DNA of 64,000 nt, taken from positions 620,001 through 684,000 of the forward strand of contig NC_088955.1 of NCBI RefSeq assembly GCF_010111755.1, given 5' to 3'. The position numbers and the translations under genes are program-made. The notes beneath the pieces are model-generated. The model was not told where the DNA came from and ran no database searches. It worked only from the letters and a program-made list of their open reading frames with translations. Origin of the DNA: Nakaseomyces glabratus (taxonomy: Eukaryota > Ascomycota > Saccharomycetes > Saccharomycetales > Saccharomycetaceae). This document shows, piece after piece, positions 23,501-32,199 of this stretch. The stretch's first letter is position 1; each line of letters starts with the position of its first letter.

Positions 23501-24182
23501 TTTGAGATCATGGAGATCATGAGATCATGAGTATCACGTGAATTACAAAGGTCGGGAAAGGACATAATAAGGAAGGCATTAGACTCTGTATGCCATAAAG
23601 ATGGGCATTTCTGACAGATGACAACGCAATACTAAAAGCATGGTGAAGAATCAGTTATGGTTTACTGTCGTTGAGTAAAGAGGTGCGAATAAGTACTCAA
23701 TCAATATGTCTGTAGGCCTCATGTAATGGTGGAGGTTGTAACATGATCGTATATTGCTTGAATGGAAACGATTTAGGGTCATATCTATTCCGGTGCTTAA
23801 CCATACTTTGTCCTCATGAATACTGTTAATATTTGCATGTAATGCATTTTTTCAAGTCTTATCACAGATAGCATTCGATATTTGAGAAGTTCCACTTAGA
23901 GAATGAATTTCGGAAACTAAATTCAAGCAAACGTTGTAAAGTAAGTAAAGGAAGTTTAGACGAGTGTTTATTATTCGGGATAATTTGTAATACATACCTG
24001 ATAGTTTTTGATATTTCCTTCTGTCTTTCACATTTACCACACTTATATTTTGTATCTGTGAAGAAGGATCTACCATTAACTATAGACGTTGCTATAGGCG
24101 CTTTTGTAACTTTCAAAAAACTTGTTGCTGGCAGCCTAGCAAAACTGCTAGCAACAGTTTTTAAGCTTAATTTTGGAAACAT
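20547..24182 (-). CDS. APE2: M1 family leucyl aminopeptidase Ape2, two exons
   Basis: Exon 2 (20547-23112) encodes the whole M1 zinc metallopeptidase. It has the substrate motif GAMENWG and the zinc site HELAHQW, followed by NEGFA. A C-terminal helical domain ends in YLSDNGYM. Exon 1 (23998-24182) encodes a basic N-terminus with a CGKCERQ motif, matching in style the spliced first exon known for S. cerevisiae APE2. Splice signals: GTATGT at 23992-23997, branchpoint TACTAAC at 23217-23223, acceptor AACAG ending at 23113. The phases agree (2 nt plus 1 nt), giving 916 residues. An ATG at 23118-23120, inside the intron end, would give an 857-residue form. APE2 next to RCN1 and ELF1 matches chromosome XI synteny. 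The exon join is inferred from sequence only. Confidence 0.9.
23113..23997 (-). other. APE2 spliceosomal intron (885 bp)
   Basis: Donor GTATGT (23997 to 23992), canonical branchpoint TACTAAC (23223 to 23217) and CAG acceptor ending at 23113. The branch adenosine is about 105 nt from the acceptor, longer than usual for yeast. Of the earlier AGs, most lead to an in-frame stop; one (ending 23137) stays open and would add seven residues. The intron also carries GATCATGA-like repeats and an ATCACGTG E-box at 23533-23540, which could serve an internal promoter for the short isoform. Confidence 0.75.
23533..23540. promoter_or_regulatory. CACGTG E-box inside the APE2 intron
   Basis: ATCACGTG (Cbf1/Pho4/Tye7-type site) lies 413 bp upstream of the internal ATG of APE2, just right of repeated ATCATGAG units at 23515-23530. 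It may drive a transcript for the short isoform; this is inference. Confidence 0.4.
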
Positions 24183-24960
24183 GTTCGCAGATGAAACAGG
24201 AAAAATAGAAAGATGTTTCTTAAAAGTATCTGGGGTATTGTGACTTTAAAAATATTGATTCTGTTTAGTCAATCTCTCTTTAACTGGGCTTCCCGACGCA
24301 GTATTCTTGTTCAGTTTTCCAAAATATACAAGGTTGCTATAGTTCCCAGGTAATTTGTGGACTATATACAGGTCCCAGGTTTTCTATATCCTTATCAATA
24401 CTAAACTTCAAATCCAGCAGTTATAGTCCAATTATGTCTCGCAATCTCAAAGTAACAGAGTGAGGAAAACGGGTAATCCAAATAAGCTTTTTTTGGTATA
24501 GTTGAATTGAACTAAGTAAATAATACTTGAATCTGATAGCTTTAGCTCCTATATCAGACATAAATTGGTTTATTAAGGTGTACCAGCTATGCTTTCCCGT
24601 CCATATGCAACCTAGAAGACACTTCACAGAGCTCTCCCATCGGGTCGGTATTTTTGCCAATCTGGAGGAAGTCGGTGGGAGTCGAAGGTACGTAATTTTC
24701 TGAAATATACAAATGTTGTACGGCTATTTCACTGGGAACGATTACTTTGAAGGATTTCGACCTACCCAGTATGGGTGATGAGCAAGTTATGAATTGTAAT
24801 GTGACATTAAAGTTATAAGGTCCCTAATGTAGTATATTTATTGTCCAGTTTTGAGAGGATATTAACTTCATCTGAACATTCTTATCGGATATTTATTGGA
24901 TATTGACAAATCTTTTATTGTCTACTATTTATAAAAGATTAATATAGTGGTATAAAGAGT
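24183..24960. other. divergent APE2-RCN1 promoter region
   Basis: About 780 bp between two outward-facing genes. A 79-codon open frame on the minus strand (24421-24660) has no recognisable product and is not called. No clear calcineurin/Crz1 site (GAGGCTG-type) was seen. Confidence 0.55.
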
Positions 24961-25551
24961 ATGGATAGTCTTGTCACTGATACGATAATACTCACGTCTA
25001 ATGAAAGGGACATAACAGGACAGGAAATACTACCAATATTGGCCTCATGGTTTGAAGACAATGTATTGTCAAATATTCAAGTACTACCGGCAAATCCGAT
25101 ACAACTGTTACTTTTGAAAAATTTCAAAAGGTGCCTGATTATATGTCCTGACCATGCAGTCTCAAACGCTGTCATGCAGAAACTAAAATTGAAAGTTCCC
25201 CTTCCTGATTTAATATTCAATTACTCCATTACTGATTCTCAGAATAATAGTAGCGTTAAGAAAGACTACTTGAAAGTACCAGAACATCAGAGGTTATTTT
25301 TAATATCACCACCTTCCTCCCCACCACCAGAATTTGATTATAGCAAGTGCGAGGATAAACCTAGCTTCAAAACACACGCGCATCAACCAGAAAAGATACT
25401 TCGACAAGCGACATCATTTGTCGCTATTGAATCTCAAGTTGGTACTATTACTGTGAATACTTGTGATGATTATAACAATGGTGGTCCTGGCCTTGAAGGA
25501 GTAAGAACGGCATTGCCACCAAAATCTATATTTGATGATATTGATGAGTGA
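24961..25551 (+). CDS. RCN1: calcipressin, calcineurin regulator Rcn1
   Basis: 196 residues (S. cerevisiae Rcn1 has 211). It binds and modulates the calcium/calmodulin phosphatase calcineurin in the cytosol. The family signature LFLISPPSSPPPEFDY lies at about residues 111-126; its serines are the phosphorylated switch in other calcipressins. An N-terminal RRM-like fold (about 5-95) and a C-terminal TITVNTCD segment are also present. Divergent from APE2 and convergent with ELF1, exactly the S. cerevisiae YKL159C setting. Confidence 0.93.
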   Translation: MDSLVTDTIILTSNERDITGQEILPILASWFEDNVLSNIQVLPANPIQLLLLKNFKRCLIICPDHAVSNAVMQKLKLKVPLPDLIFNYSITDSQNNSSVKKDYLKVPEHQRLFLISPPSSPPPEFDYSKCEDKPSFKTHAHQPEKILRQATSFVAIESQVGTITVNTCDDYNNGGPGLEGVRTALPPKSIFDDIDE

Positions 25552-25945
25552 GTACCTATCATGGTTGGTTAAATAGATTAATTCATAACTATTTTTGGAA
25601 ACAAAAATGTTGCGTTGAACTGTCATAATGCGATCTTGGAATGATTTTGGGTTACGGAAATTACAGTTTTTAATAATTTATAAATATGTCATGCGGTAAA
25701 TGTCATTAATTGAGAATAATAAGTACACAAGAAGAGACAGATAAAGTGATATAGATATTGCTAGATTGAAGCAGCAACTGTCGAAAACGGTTTTCGGTAT
25801 TCAAATTCAGTAACATAATGGGATGGGAAGACTACTTAGTCTAAACTGATTCATGCTGAATTAAAAACTCGTCACTTCTGAAGCAAACAAGTACAAAACT
25901 GCTCATACTATTAATAATTTATTAGAGAAAAGTTGGTAATGCTAT
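25552..25945. other. convergent RCN1-ELF1 intergenic region
   Basis: About 390 bp of AT-rich DNA between two converging stops, holding both 3' ends. Nothing else was recognised. Confidence 0.6.
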
Positions 25946-26389
25946 CTATTCAGATTCCTCCTCTTCATCGCTATCCACCAAGGCACCCCTACCACGTTTC
26001 GAAGCACCTATCCTTTCATCTTCATCAGAATCAACTTCTTGCTCATCAGAATCTTGTGGAGCCGCAGCTTCATCAGAGTCACTTTCATAATCACTATCGG
26101 AGTTTTCATCATCATTGTCATGCTCTGAATCACTGCCCCTTCCTGAATTCACTTCTTCAACAGCATCAAACCAGTCACTATAGACATCAACGGGTTGTGA
26201 TAAAGAGTTAATCCTAGTTTGAAAAGACTGGCCACATATTTTGCATGATAAATGGCCTATACAGTTCTTTTTATCCAGTGTACATGATACTGATTTTTCG
26301 TGATTACAGAACAAACAATTAAAGCTAGTATCTAGCTTCTGTACCACTCTCTTAACTGGACCTCTACTTGATTTCTTTCTTTTACCCAT
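25946..26389 (-). CDS. ELF1: transcription elongation factor Elf1
   Basis: 147 residues (S. cerevisiae 145). A small nuclear zinc protein that travels with RNA polymerase II and helps it through chromatin. The N-terminus is basic ([14 protein letters not shown]). A four-cysteine zinc ribbon follows at about 25-55 (CLFC and CKIC pairs), then the conserved [18 protein letters not shown]. The last 60 residues are acidic with SDEE/DSDE runs. Nearly identical in its core to YKL160W. Its upstream side faces a 4.3-kb gene desert. Confidence 0.98.
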   Translation of the reverse strand: MGKRKKSSRGPVKRVVQKLDTSFNCLFCNHEKSVSCTLDKKNCIGHLSCKICGQSFQTRINSLSQPVDVYSDWFDAVEEVNSGRGSDSEHDNDDENSDSDYESDSDEAAAPQDSDEQEVDSDEDERIGASKRGRGALVDSDEEEESE

Positions 26390-28484
26390 TAGTCTTGTAT
26401 CTTTATTTGTTTATCAATCGTGAATGATACCTACATTGATCTTTCTATGTGCTGTTTAAACTCTTTTTGATATATTGCCATCAAGAAAGTTGAGTTTTAC
26501 TGTTAATTTTCGGCAAGGTCGAATTTTGGTAAAATCGAGCAGATCACATTTTTACGTCTCAAGTGCTATTTTTAAAGCAGTAATATGGCAACGGTTACAA
26601 TCTGATACTTTCCACTCAGGCTGAATTTTTTTGTGTGGTTTGCTGTCAAGAAACTCGTTAGATCATATCAAATATATGGATTAGCTCTTGTTCTTTCATG
26701 GAATGTTTGAAGCTACTTCCTTCATCAAGACAGACGAAAGTTAATCGTCATACCTTCAAGTTGGCAATAGTGGATTAGAAGATATCCAAAATTAATGGAG
26801 CTCTTTTATTCCATGACAGAAAATCTGTCTTGGTTAGTTTATACACGTTGTTTTTAATTTTGATCATCATATATTGACGAAAATTCCGGTCACTAGCAAA
26901 AACATTTGAATCAATGTTCTACTATTTCGTCAGTTAACCGTTCTAAATAAATAGTTCGTTCATATTCAAACTATATGTAACTGCATCAGTTTATGTTGAT
27001 AGTAAGGACAATTTCGAAGTGGTTAGTGAAAAAAAGTCTACATGAAAGGTTCTATTAGAAAGAGAGAATTTTATCAAGTTTTTGTGAGACCGTCAAGACC
27101 AGTAAATAGTAATCCAGACTTTTGCCTACCCATAAAGCTTTTTAATACTCATTTATGCCTTTAAATATTGTTAAAAGTATCCAAAATCGTGCTACAGGAA
27201 CTCATTACAATTTTTCATATAATATTTGATGCATATAAGTACGATGTGTTTCATATGAACTTTTACACCATATTCAGCAAAAAAACACCAAGGTAGTTCA
27301 AGTTGTTTTCTTTCTGGTCTCTTAATTTGAGATTTGACATTTCTTGGGATTGAAGCTTTCCAAATATTGACATAACTATCCTGCAACAAATTTCTACTTC
27401 CAGAAAGGGGGGATTTGCCTGCCGTGGTACCTTGATTTTTGGTAAATTTTTATTTTTGAGTGCTGTTGGACCAGCAAATTATTAAGTATTCCCTCATTAT
27501 ATCTACTCGTATGTGTTGAAGCATTTCATGAATATTTAAAAAGGGGGAGGAAGGAAGAGAGAATAGTTACTAAACCAGTAACTTCAATCTTCAGCTTTTA
27601 GAACATAACTTTGCAGTTCATTCTAAGGGATAAGATATTCATTAATATTTTCTCAAACAGCCATGTCTGTTTGGACTAGATATCTTGCATTTGACGTTAA
27701 CTGTCAGTAAATATATTGGAACAAATTAGTTTACCCTAAAAATTGCTATTTATATCTTGTTTGGGCTTAGAAGTTGATTGTTCAATTGCCATTCAAGTTG
27801 TAGCAGAATTGAATTATGTATGTAAGAAAGTGTTATTTCTTTTCACATTACTTAATAACCGTCATTTTCCAAAGCTTGTCCTATCTCTGTGAGCTATTAT
27901 TGCTTTTAAAATGTTGACGATTACTATTTTTGCCCTTTGTTACGTTTACAGCACCTTAAAGCACATATATATATGCTAAATTGACGCAATGCCATCTACG
28001 ATAAATATCTCAGAATAGTTCCTTAGGTACCGTAAACATGAACACTTATTTTATATGTGAAAGCTCACTGCCTTAAGAACTGGGCATTACTTCAAAGTAG
28101 TTTTAAATACCAGTGAAACTCATCGTATCTTACTAAGTGGTGTGGAGCAAGTGCGAGCTGTTAATAGAAAGCCCAGTGCAGTCATTGTATTCTACCTGTG
28201 CCACGTCCGTTCTGTATGCATCCCATGTACTGGAAAGATTGAAGCACAGAAACATCGCACCCTAAGGCTGAAACAATGATCGCTTTTTCAGGTACCTGTT
28301 TTTGCTGAGGAATGTAATTTTCGCTACGGTTTGTCATCGATATCTATTTCCGGTTAATATTGTTAACCTAAAGGAGTAACTGAAGAGAACCAAAAAAAAA
28401 CATTCTCTACGTGAAAGATGTGCAAACTGGTGGTGCAAAAGATGAACACATTCCCAGAGATGGAGTTTGAATTGGTACAGATAC

Positions 28485-28540
28485 TACTACCTATGTTTTA
28501 CTGTAGGTAGTAATGGACACTTATAAAATGTCCATATGGA
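28485..28540. repeat. three adjacent short inverted repeats
   Basis: TACTACCTA (28485-28493) pairs with TAGGTAGTA (28504-28512). TGGACA (28514-28519) pairs with TGTCCA (28529-28534). TCCATATGGA (28531-28540) is itself palindromic. They follow each other inside the gene desert. Confidence 0.7.
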
Positions 28541-30366
28541 TGTAATGTTAAACAGCATTCGTCAAACTCCTCATGAAAGCACATACGAAAAAATAGATTC
28601 TATAGAAAGTAACGGTTTGTATAGCTATTATTCAATTTAGCAGCGATCAAAGGGAGGAAGATGGGACAGTACTCTTTCAAATTCAGTGTTCAATTACTTG
28701 TTCGGTCTGGTGTTTTACAAACCGGGTCACGCCAGAAAGAAACAATCTGCAATCCTCCTCGTATCTTCGGTCTCGTAAGTATCTGATATTTACATCTTCT
28801 TCTCTGTCCTTGGTTTCACACTAATCCAGTAGTTAATGACTAGCCATAGCAAGCCAGATATGCAATACGGGTAAATTTGTGAAAACTTCACCATAATAAT
28901 GGACTAATAAGGAAAGAGAGGAGAGGACAAAAGAAAGATCCACGTGTTGGGTTTTCAATTGCTTCGGGACTATCCCGGCTAGCCAAGTAGTCTCCGAAAA
29001 TGCAATCTGCTGCTTTTCTTCTCTTATCTCGGACCAGATCTAACACGTTTCCGTTAAATTTGTCAGTTCATTACCCCCTCTTTTCCAAAGAAAGTAAGCA
29101 GATGAACACTGTAAGAGGGCAAAAAGACAGAAGAGTCGGAGTCAAAAAGAAAGGAAGATTGGGTGAAGAAAAGTAGCCATAAACAGTCAGTTTTCAGGAA
29201 CGTCAGATCTGAAATGTGCAACGATGCATCAATGGAGACATTGAAAAGCCTGTGTTACCTCTTCTTCTGCTTTTACTAAATATGTGTACATGCTTATCTA
29301 AGACCGCATCCAGATCTTCTATAATTGACGAAAAGGCAAAGTAAAGAAGAAAAATTTGGAAGGATGTCATTCACAGTAAGACAGACGTAGGAAATAGGTA
29401 TTGAAGATAACGATTTGAAAGACAAAAAAGAAAGAAAACGATTGTAGATGAGAAAGAAGATCTAGAAGGCATAGAAGAGTATTGGATCTCTATAAGGGTA
29501 CGTGCAATTCAGTGTGATGTTTTGTATTTTTTTATCATCCTCCATTTTTGAAAGAGTGTATCAGCTCCATAGAAATAGAATCTTCTTAGTTCAGCAATGC
29601 GAAAAAGCAGTTCTGCAGATCTTCGTTACTACGCCTCTGAATCTGGCACCCTCTGCTTCAAGTCTTTCTTCATCGTTTCTGCATCCTTTCTTTTGCTGAT
29701 TTACAGTTTGGCGTGGAACGTCAACTATCATTTTCTCTTTTTGAATTGCTGTATCTCTCTCTCTTGCCTCCCCAAAATGGAAGGCCTTCTTAGGAAAGAA
29801 GAGTAGCAATTGGCATTCGGTTTCTTCTGTTTCTTTTCTATGTGCTGTTTGTTACAAACGGTAAGGCTGACAAAGCGAAGCTAAAGGACTTGTGAAGGGT
29901 TGAATGCAGAGAAAAAACTGTTGCGATTTAGGCTGTTGCTTCTACATAGAAAAGTCGAGATATGCTGGCCAGATCTGAGATATATTTTAAGTTTCTTTGC
30001 TGTCTGCCGTTCTTTCCGTTAAGTTCCGAGATCGCTAGTAACATTTCTTTCTTTCTTTTTTTCGTCCTTGTTCAGTCATAATTAGCATAATTCCATTGCG
30101 GAATAGCAATTATCCCACCGCACATCATCAGTCGGTCTAATATACTCTACAAGAAAATGTCCTTTTAGTAAACAGTTTATCATTTTATTGCATCAAGATT
30201 GTCAATAGAAGAAAAAATAAAATTCGAACCAATGCAACTGACTAAATTTCATTTGATGTAGCAATTATTATCTAACATATAATAAAAGAAAAATTTTCTT
30301 TCCTAATTATATATTTTCCTGATGTTGATGATAGTATTTATATAAGTGCTCCATTAAAGAAGTAAT

Positions 30367-30397
30367 ACTGAAATAACACTGAAATAACACTGAAATA
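30367..30397. repeat. 11-bp tandem repeat upstream of the GTPase gene
   Basis: ACTGAAATAAC occurs twice in tandem, then a partial third copy, about 300 bp upstream of the GTPase start. Confidence 0.7.
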
Positions 30398-30681
30398 TAT
30401 TCAAGAACAATTTCATTTTTTAGAACACATATTTGATTGAGTACTATAGAATTGCAGTTTTATGCAAATTAATATTCTAAAACAATCAGTGAAATAATTA
30501 GTTGCGTTCTTGTTCTGTCAAATTGATACAAAAAAGTATACTGCATAGTAACAAAATTTAGATTGTGGTATTTAGGTGTGCATTTGTTTATTACCATAAT
30601 AGAGTTCAAGTTTGATTAGAACTGGAAGAATAGATATTAGACCTATTTTATTTCCAAAATTATAAATGCAAAAATATAAAA

Positions 30682-31908
30682 ATGATTCCTTTATTATATG
30701 AAGCTGATTGGTCTAATAGTCCTAGACATCATGATAGTAATTTCAGAATTATGGTTTTAGGTGATCCAAAGGTCGGGAAGACATCGATGATTATGCAGTG
30801 GCTTACCGACAATTATAGAAGCGGTGACGAAGCTACTTATTCCGATGATATTTATAGAAAGAAAATTCCTTACTACTCCTTCAGACTTCTGAATGATAAA
30901 GGCTTAATTGCTGAAAAGGATGTGATAGACTTTAATTTGGATAATTCACATAGATTCCAATATACAAATAAGGATTTGATTAAACTTGAAATCCTTGACG
31001 CCAATATCCATGATATATCTGAATATTACTCTAATGAACTCAGGAGTCTGCAGGTAAAACAATCTGACGCTATCGTGATTTGTTTCGATGGGAAGAGTCA
31101 AACTACCTTTGAGCATGTACGAGAGTATTATAACACAATCAAAGATGCCTTAGGTGAGGAACAAATTCCGGTTGTCATATGTAATACAAAGATTGATTAT
31201 TTGATGGAAGATAAGGTAGAATTCAATGAGCTCATAAACTTCCTTGCTGAATTGGATTTGGATTACGAGAATGATTACTTTGAAACTTCTTCCAAGCATA
31301 ATATTAATGTAAAAGAACTTTTGTTCTCTCTGTTGTACCGCATTGAAACAAATAAAGAAATGAAGAAAAAAGAGGAGGCGTTAAAAAGTGAAACATTGGA
31401 AATTTCCCCTACGCCTTCGCATTACGAGCCAAATAGTCCTTTTAGTTCAAGAAGTAATAAATCTGATTCAAACTCCCTGAAAAGCCTGGATGAAAATAGA
31501 ATAGGAATTACTGATTCCAGGGGAAATTTCTATCCTAAATGCGATAATAAAGATGAGTACCTAAAAATGGATGATTTAATTATTCCTTCAGAGTTTATTA
31601 CAAAAACTAGAACAATGAAATTACAAGGGGGAGACGAAACAAAGAAAGAGTTGCAACACGGTATAATTAGTGCAGACCATTCAGAAACTAATGACACTAC
31701 ACAAGATGAGCGAAATACGAAAATCTCACCGATATTTAAAACATTCCCAAAGTTCAAGTCTTCAACACCTCCCAAGCCAATATCTTCTAGAGAATCTGTT
31801 AATAATAATCTTGAAAAGGTATTGAAGAGAAAAGAAAAACAAAAAAAGGATAAGAAGGATACAAAAATGACGCCACCTTTCAAATCAACTTCATGCATAA
31901 TTTCTTGA
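30682..31908 (+). CDS. divergent Ras-like small GTPase, YHR022C-related, with CaaX end
   Basis: 408 residues. A GTPase fold occupies about residues 20-225: G1 is GDPKVGKTS (about 27-35), G4-like NTKID and G5-like ETSS. The G3 motif is LEILDANIHD, lacking the usual DxxG and catalytic Gln. Residues 225-400 are a Lys/Ser/Glu-rich tail, ending in CIIS, a CaaX box predicting farnesylation and membrane attachment. S. cerevisiae YHR022C (about 256 residues), an uncharacterised Ras-like protein beside RPS27B, is the best match by fold and position. RSM22 follows tail to tail 291 bp away. Role unknown; the degenerate switch II suggests slow or absent hydrolysis. Confidence 0.75.
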   Translation: MIPLLYEADWSNSPRHHDSNFRIMVLGDPKVGKTSMIMQWLTDNYRSGDEATYSDDIYRKKIPYYSFRLLNDKGLIAEKDVIDFNLDNSHRFQYTNKDLIKLEILDANIHDISEYYSNELRSLQVKQSDAIVICFDGKSQTTFEHVREYYNTIKDALGEEQIPVVICNTKIDYLMEDKVEFNELINFLAELDLDYENDYFETSSKHNINVKELLFSLLYRIETNKEMKKKEEALKSETLEISPTPSHYEPNSPFSSRSNKSDSNSLKSLDENRIGITDSRGNFYPKCDNKDEYLKMDDLIIPSEFITKTRTMKLQGGDETKKELQHGIISADHSETNDTTQDERNTKISPIFKTFPKFKSSTPPKPISSRESVNNNLEKVLKRKEKQKKDKKDTKMTPPFKSTSCIIS

Positions 31909-31921
31909 AGAAATTATGCAT
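31893..31921. repeat. perfect 14-bp-arm palindrome over the GTPase stop
   Basis: Left arm ATGCATAATTTCTT (31893-31906), one central G, right arm AAGAAATTATGCAT (31908-31921), with no mismatch. The left arm encodes most of the CaaX box; the stop TGA (31906-31908) spans the centre. Confidence 0.95.
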
Positions 31922-32199
31922 CAAACTAGCATGCCTGTAATATTACTATATCTCGAATATCATATTCGGAAGTCTTATTGCAAGGTGACATTTAATTTAT
32001 TTTCATCTATTGACATTTATTTTGTTATTATACTATTTAGCATGTATATATGCGGCCATAGCATTTCATTGTAATTATATATTAATGGCCGTGTATAATT
32101 CACAACTCAGTCATATTTACAAACTCATTTAGTATTTACAGCATTAAGAGATCTAGGTTAAGGTCCATAACGTAGTTGGATATCGTTATTTTGCTTTAT

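Larger units (their letters stand above)
26390..30681. other. 4.3-kb gene desert at a synteny breakpoint
   Basis: No gene recognised. Open frames are under 75 codons, none resembles a known product, and an RPS27 second exon (expected here from S. cerevisiae order) was looked for by its CPGC and CESC motifs and not found. Seen: a Reb1-type CGGGTAA at about 28869-28875, CACGTG near 28941-28946, adjacent inverted repeats at 28485-28540, and an 11-bp tandem repeat near 30367-30397. A stretch at 28.6-30.1 kb is less AT-rich, like the USV1 upstream DNA. Confidence 0.6.

Noticed and set aside
23533..23920. Centromere candidate (ATCACGTG as CDEI, TTCGGAAA as CDEIII core)
   Set aside because: The DNA between is 370 bp and not over 85 percent AT, and the CDEIII flanks do not match. 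It lies inside the APE2 intron.
23821..23998. Alternative splicing of APE2 exon 1 to a site near 23787 using TATTAAC at 23821
   Set aside because: It would give only a 90-residue peptide ending soon after. The canonical TACTAAC at 23217 joins in phase to the aminopeptidase instead.
26390..32199. RPS27 gene expected from S. cerevisiae order
   Set aside because: Searched by eye on both strands for its cysteine motifs and found none; taken as lost from this locus.
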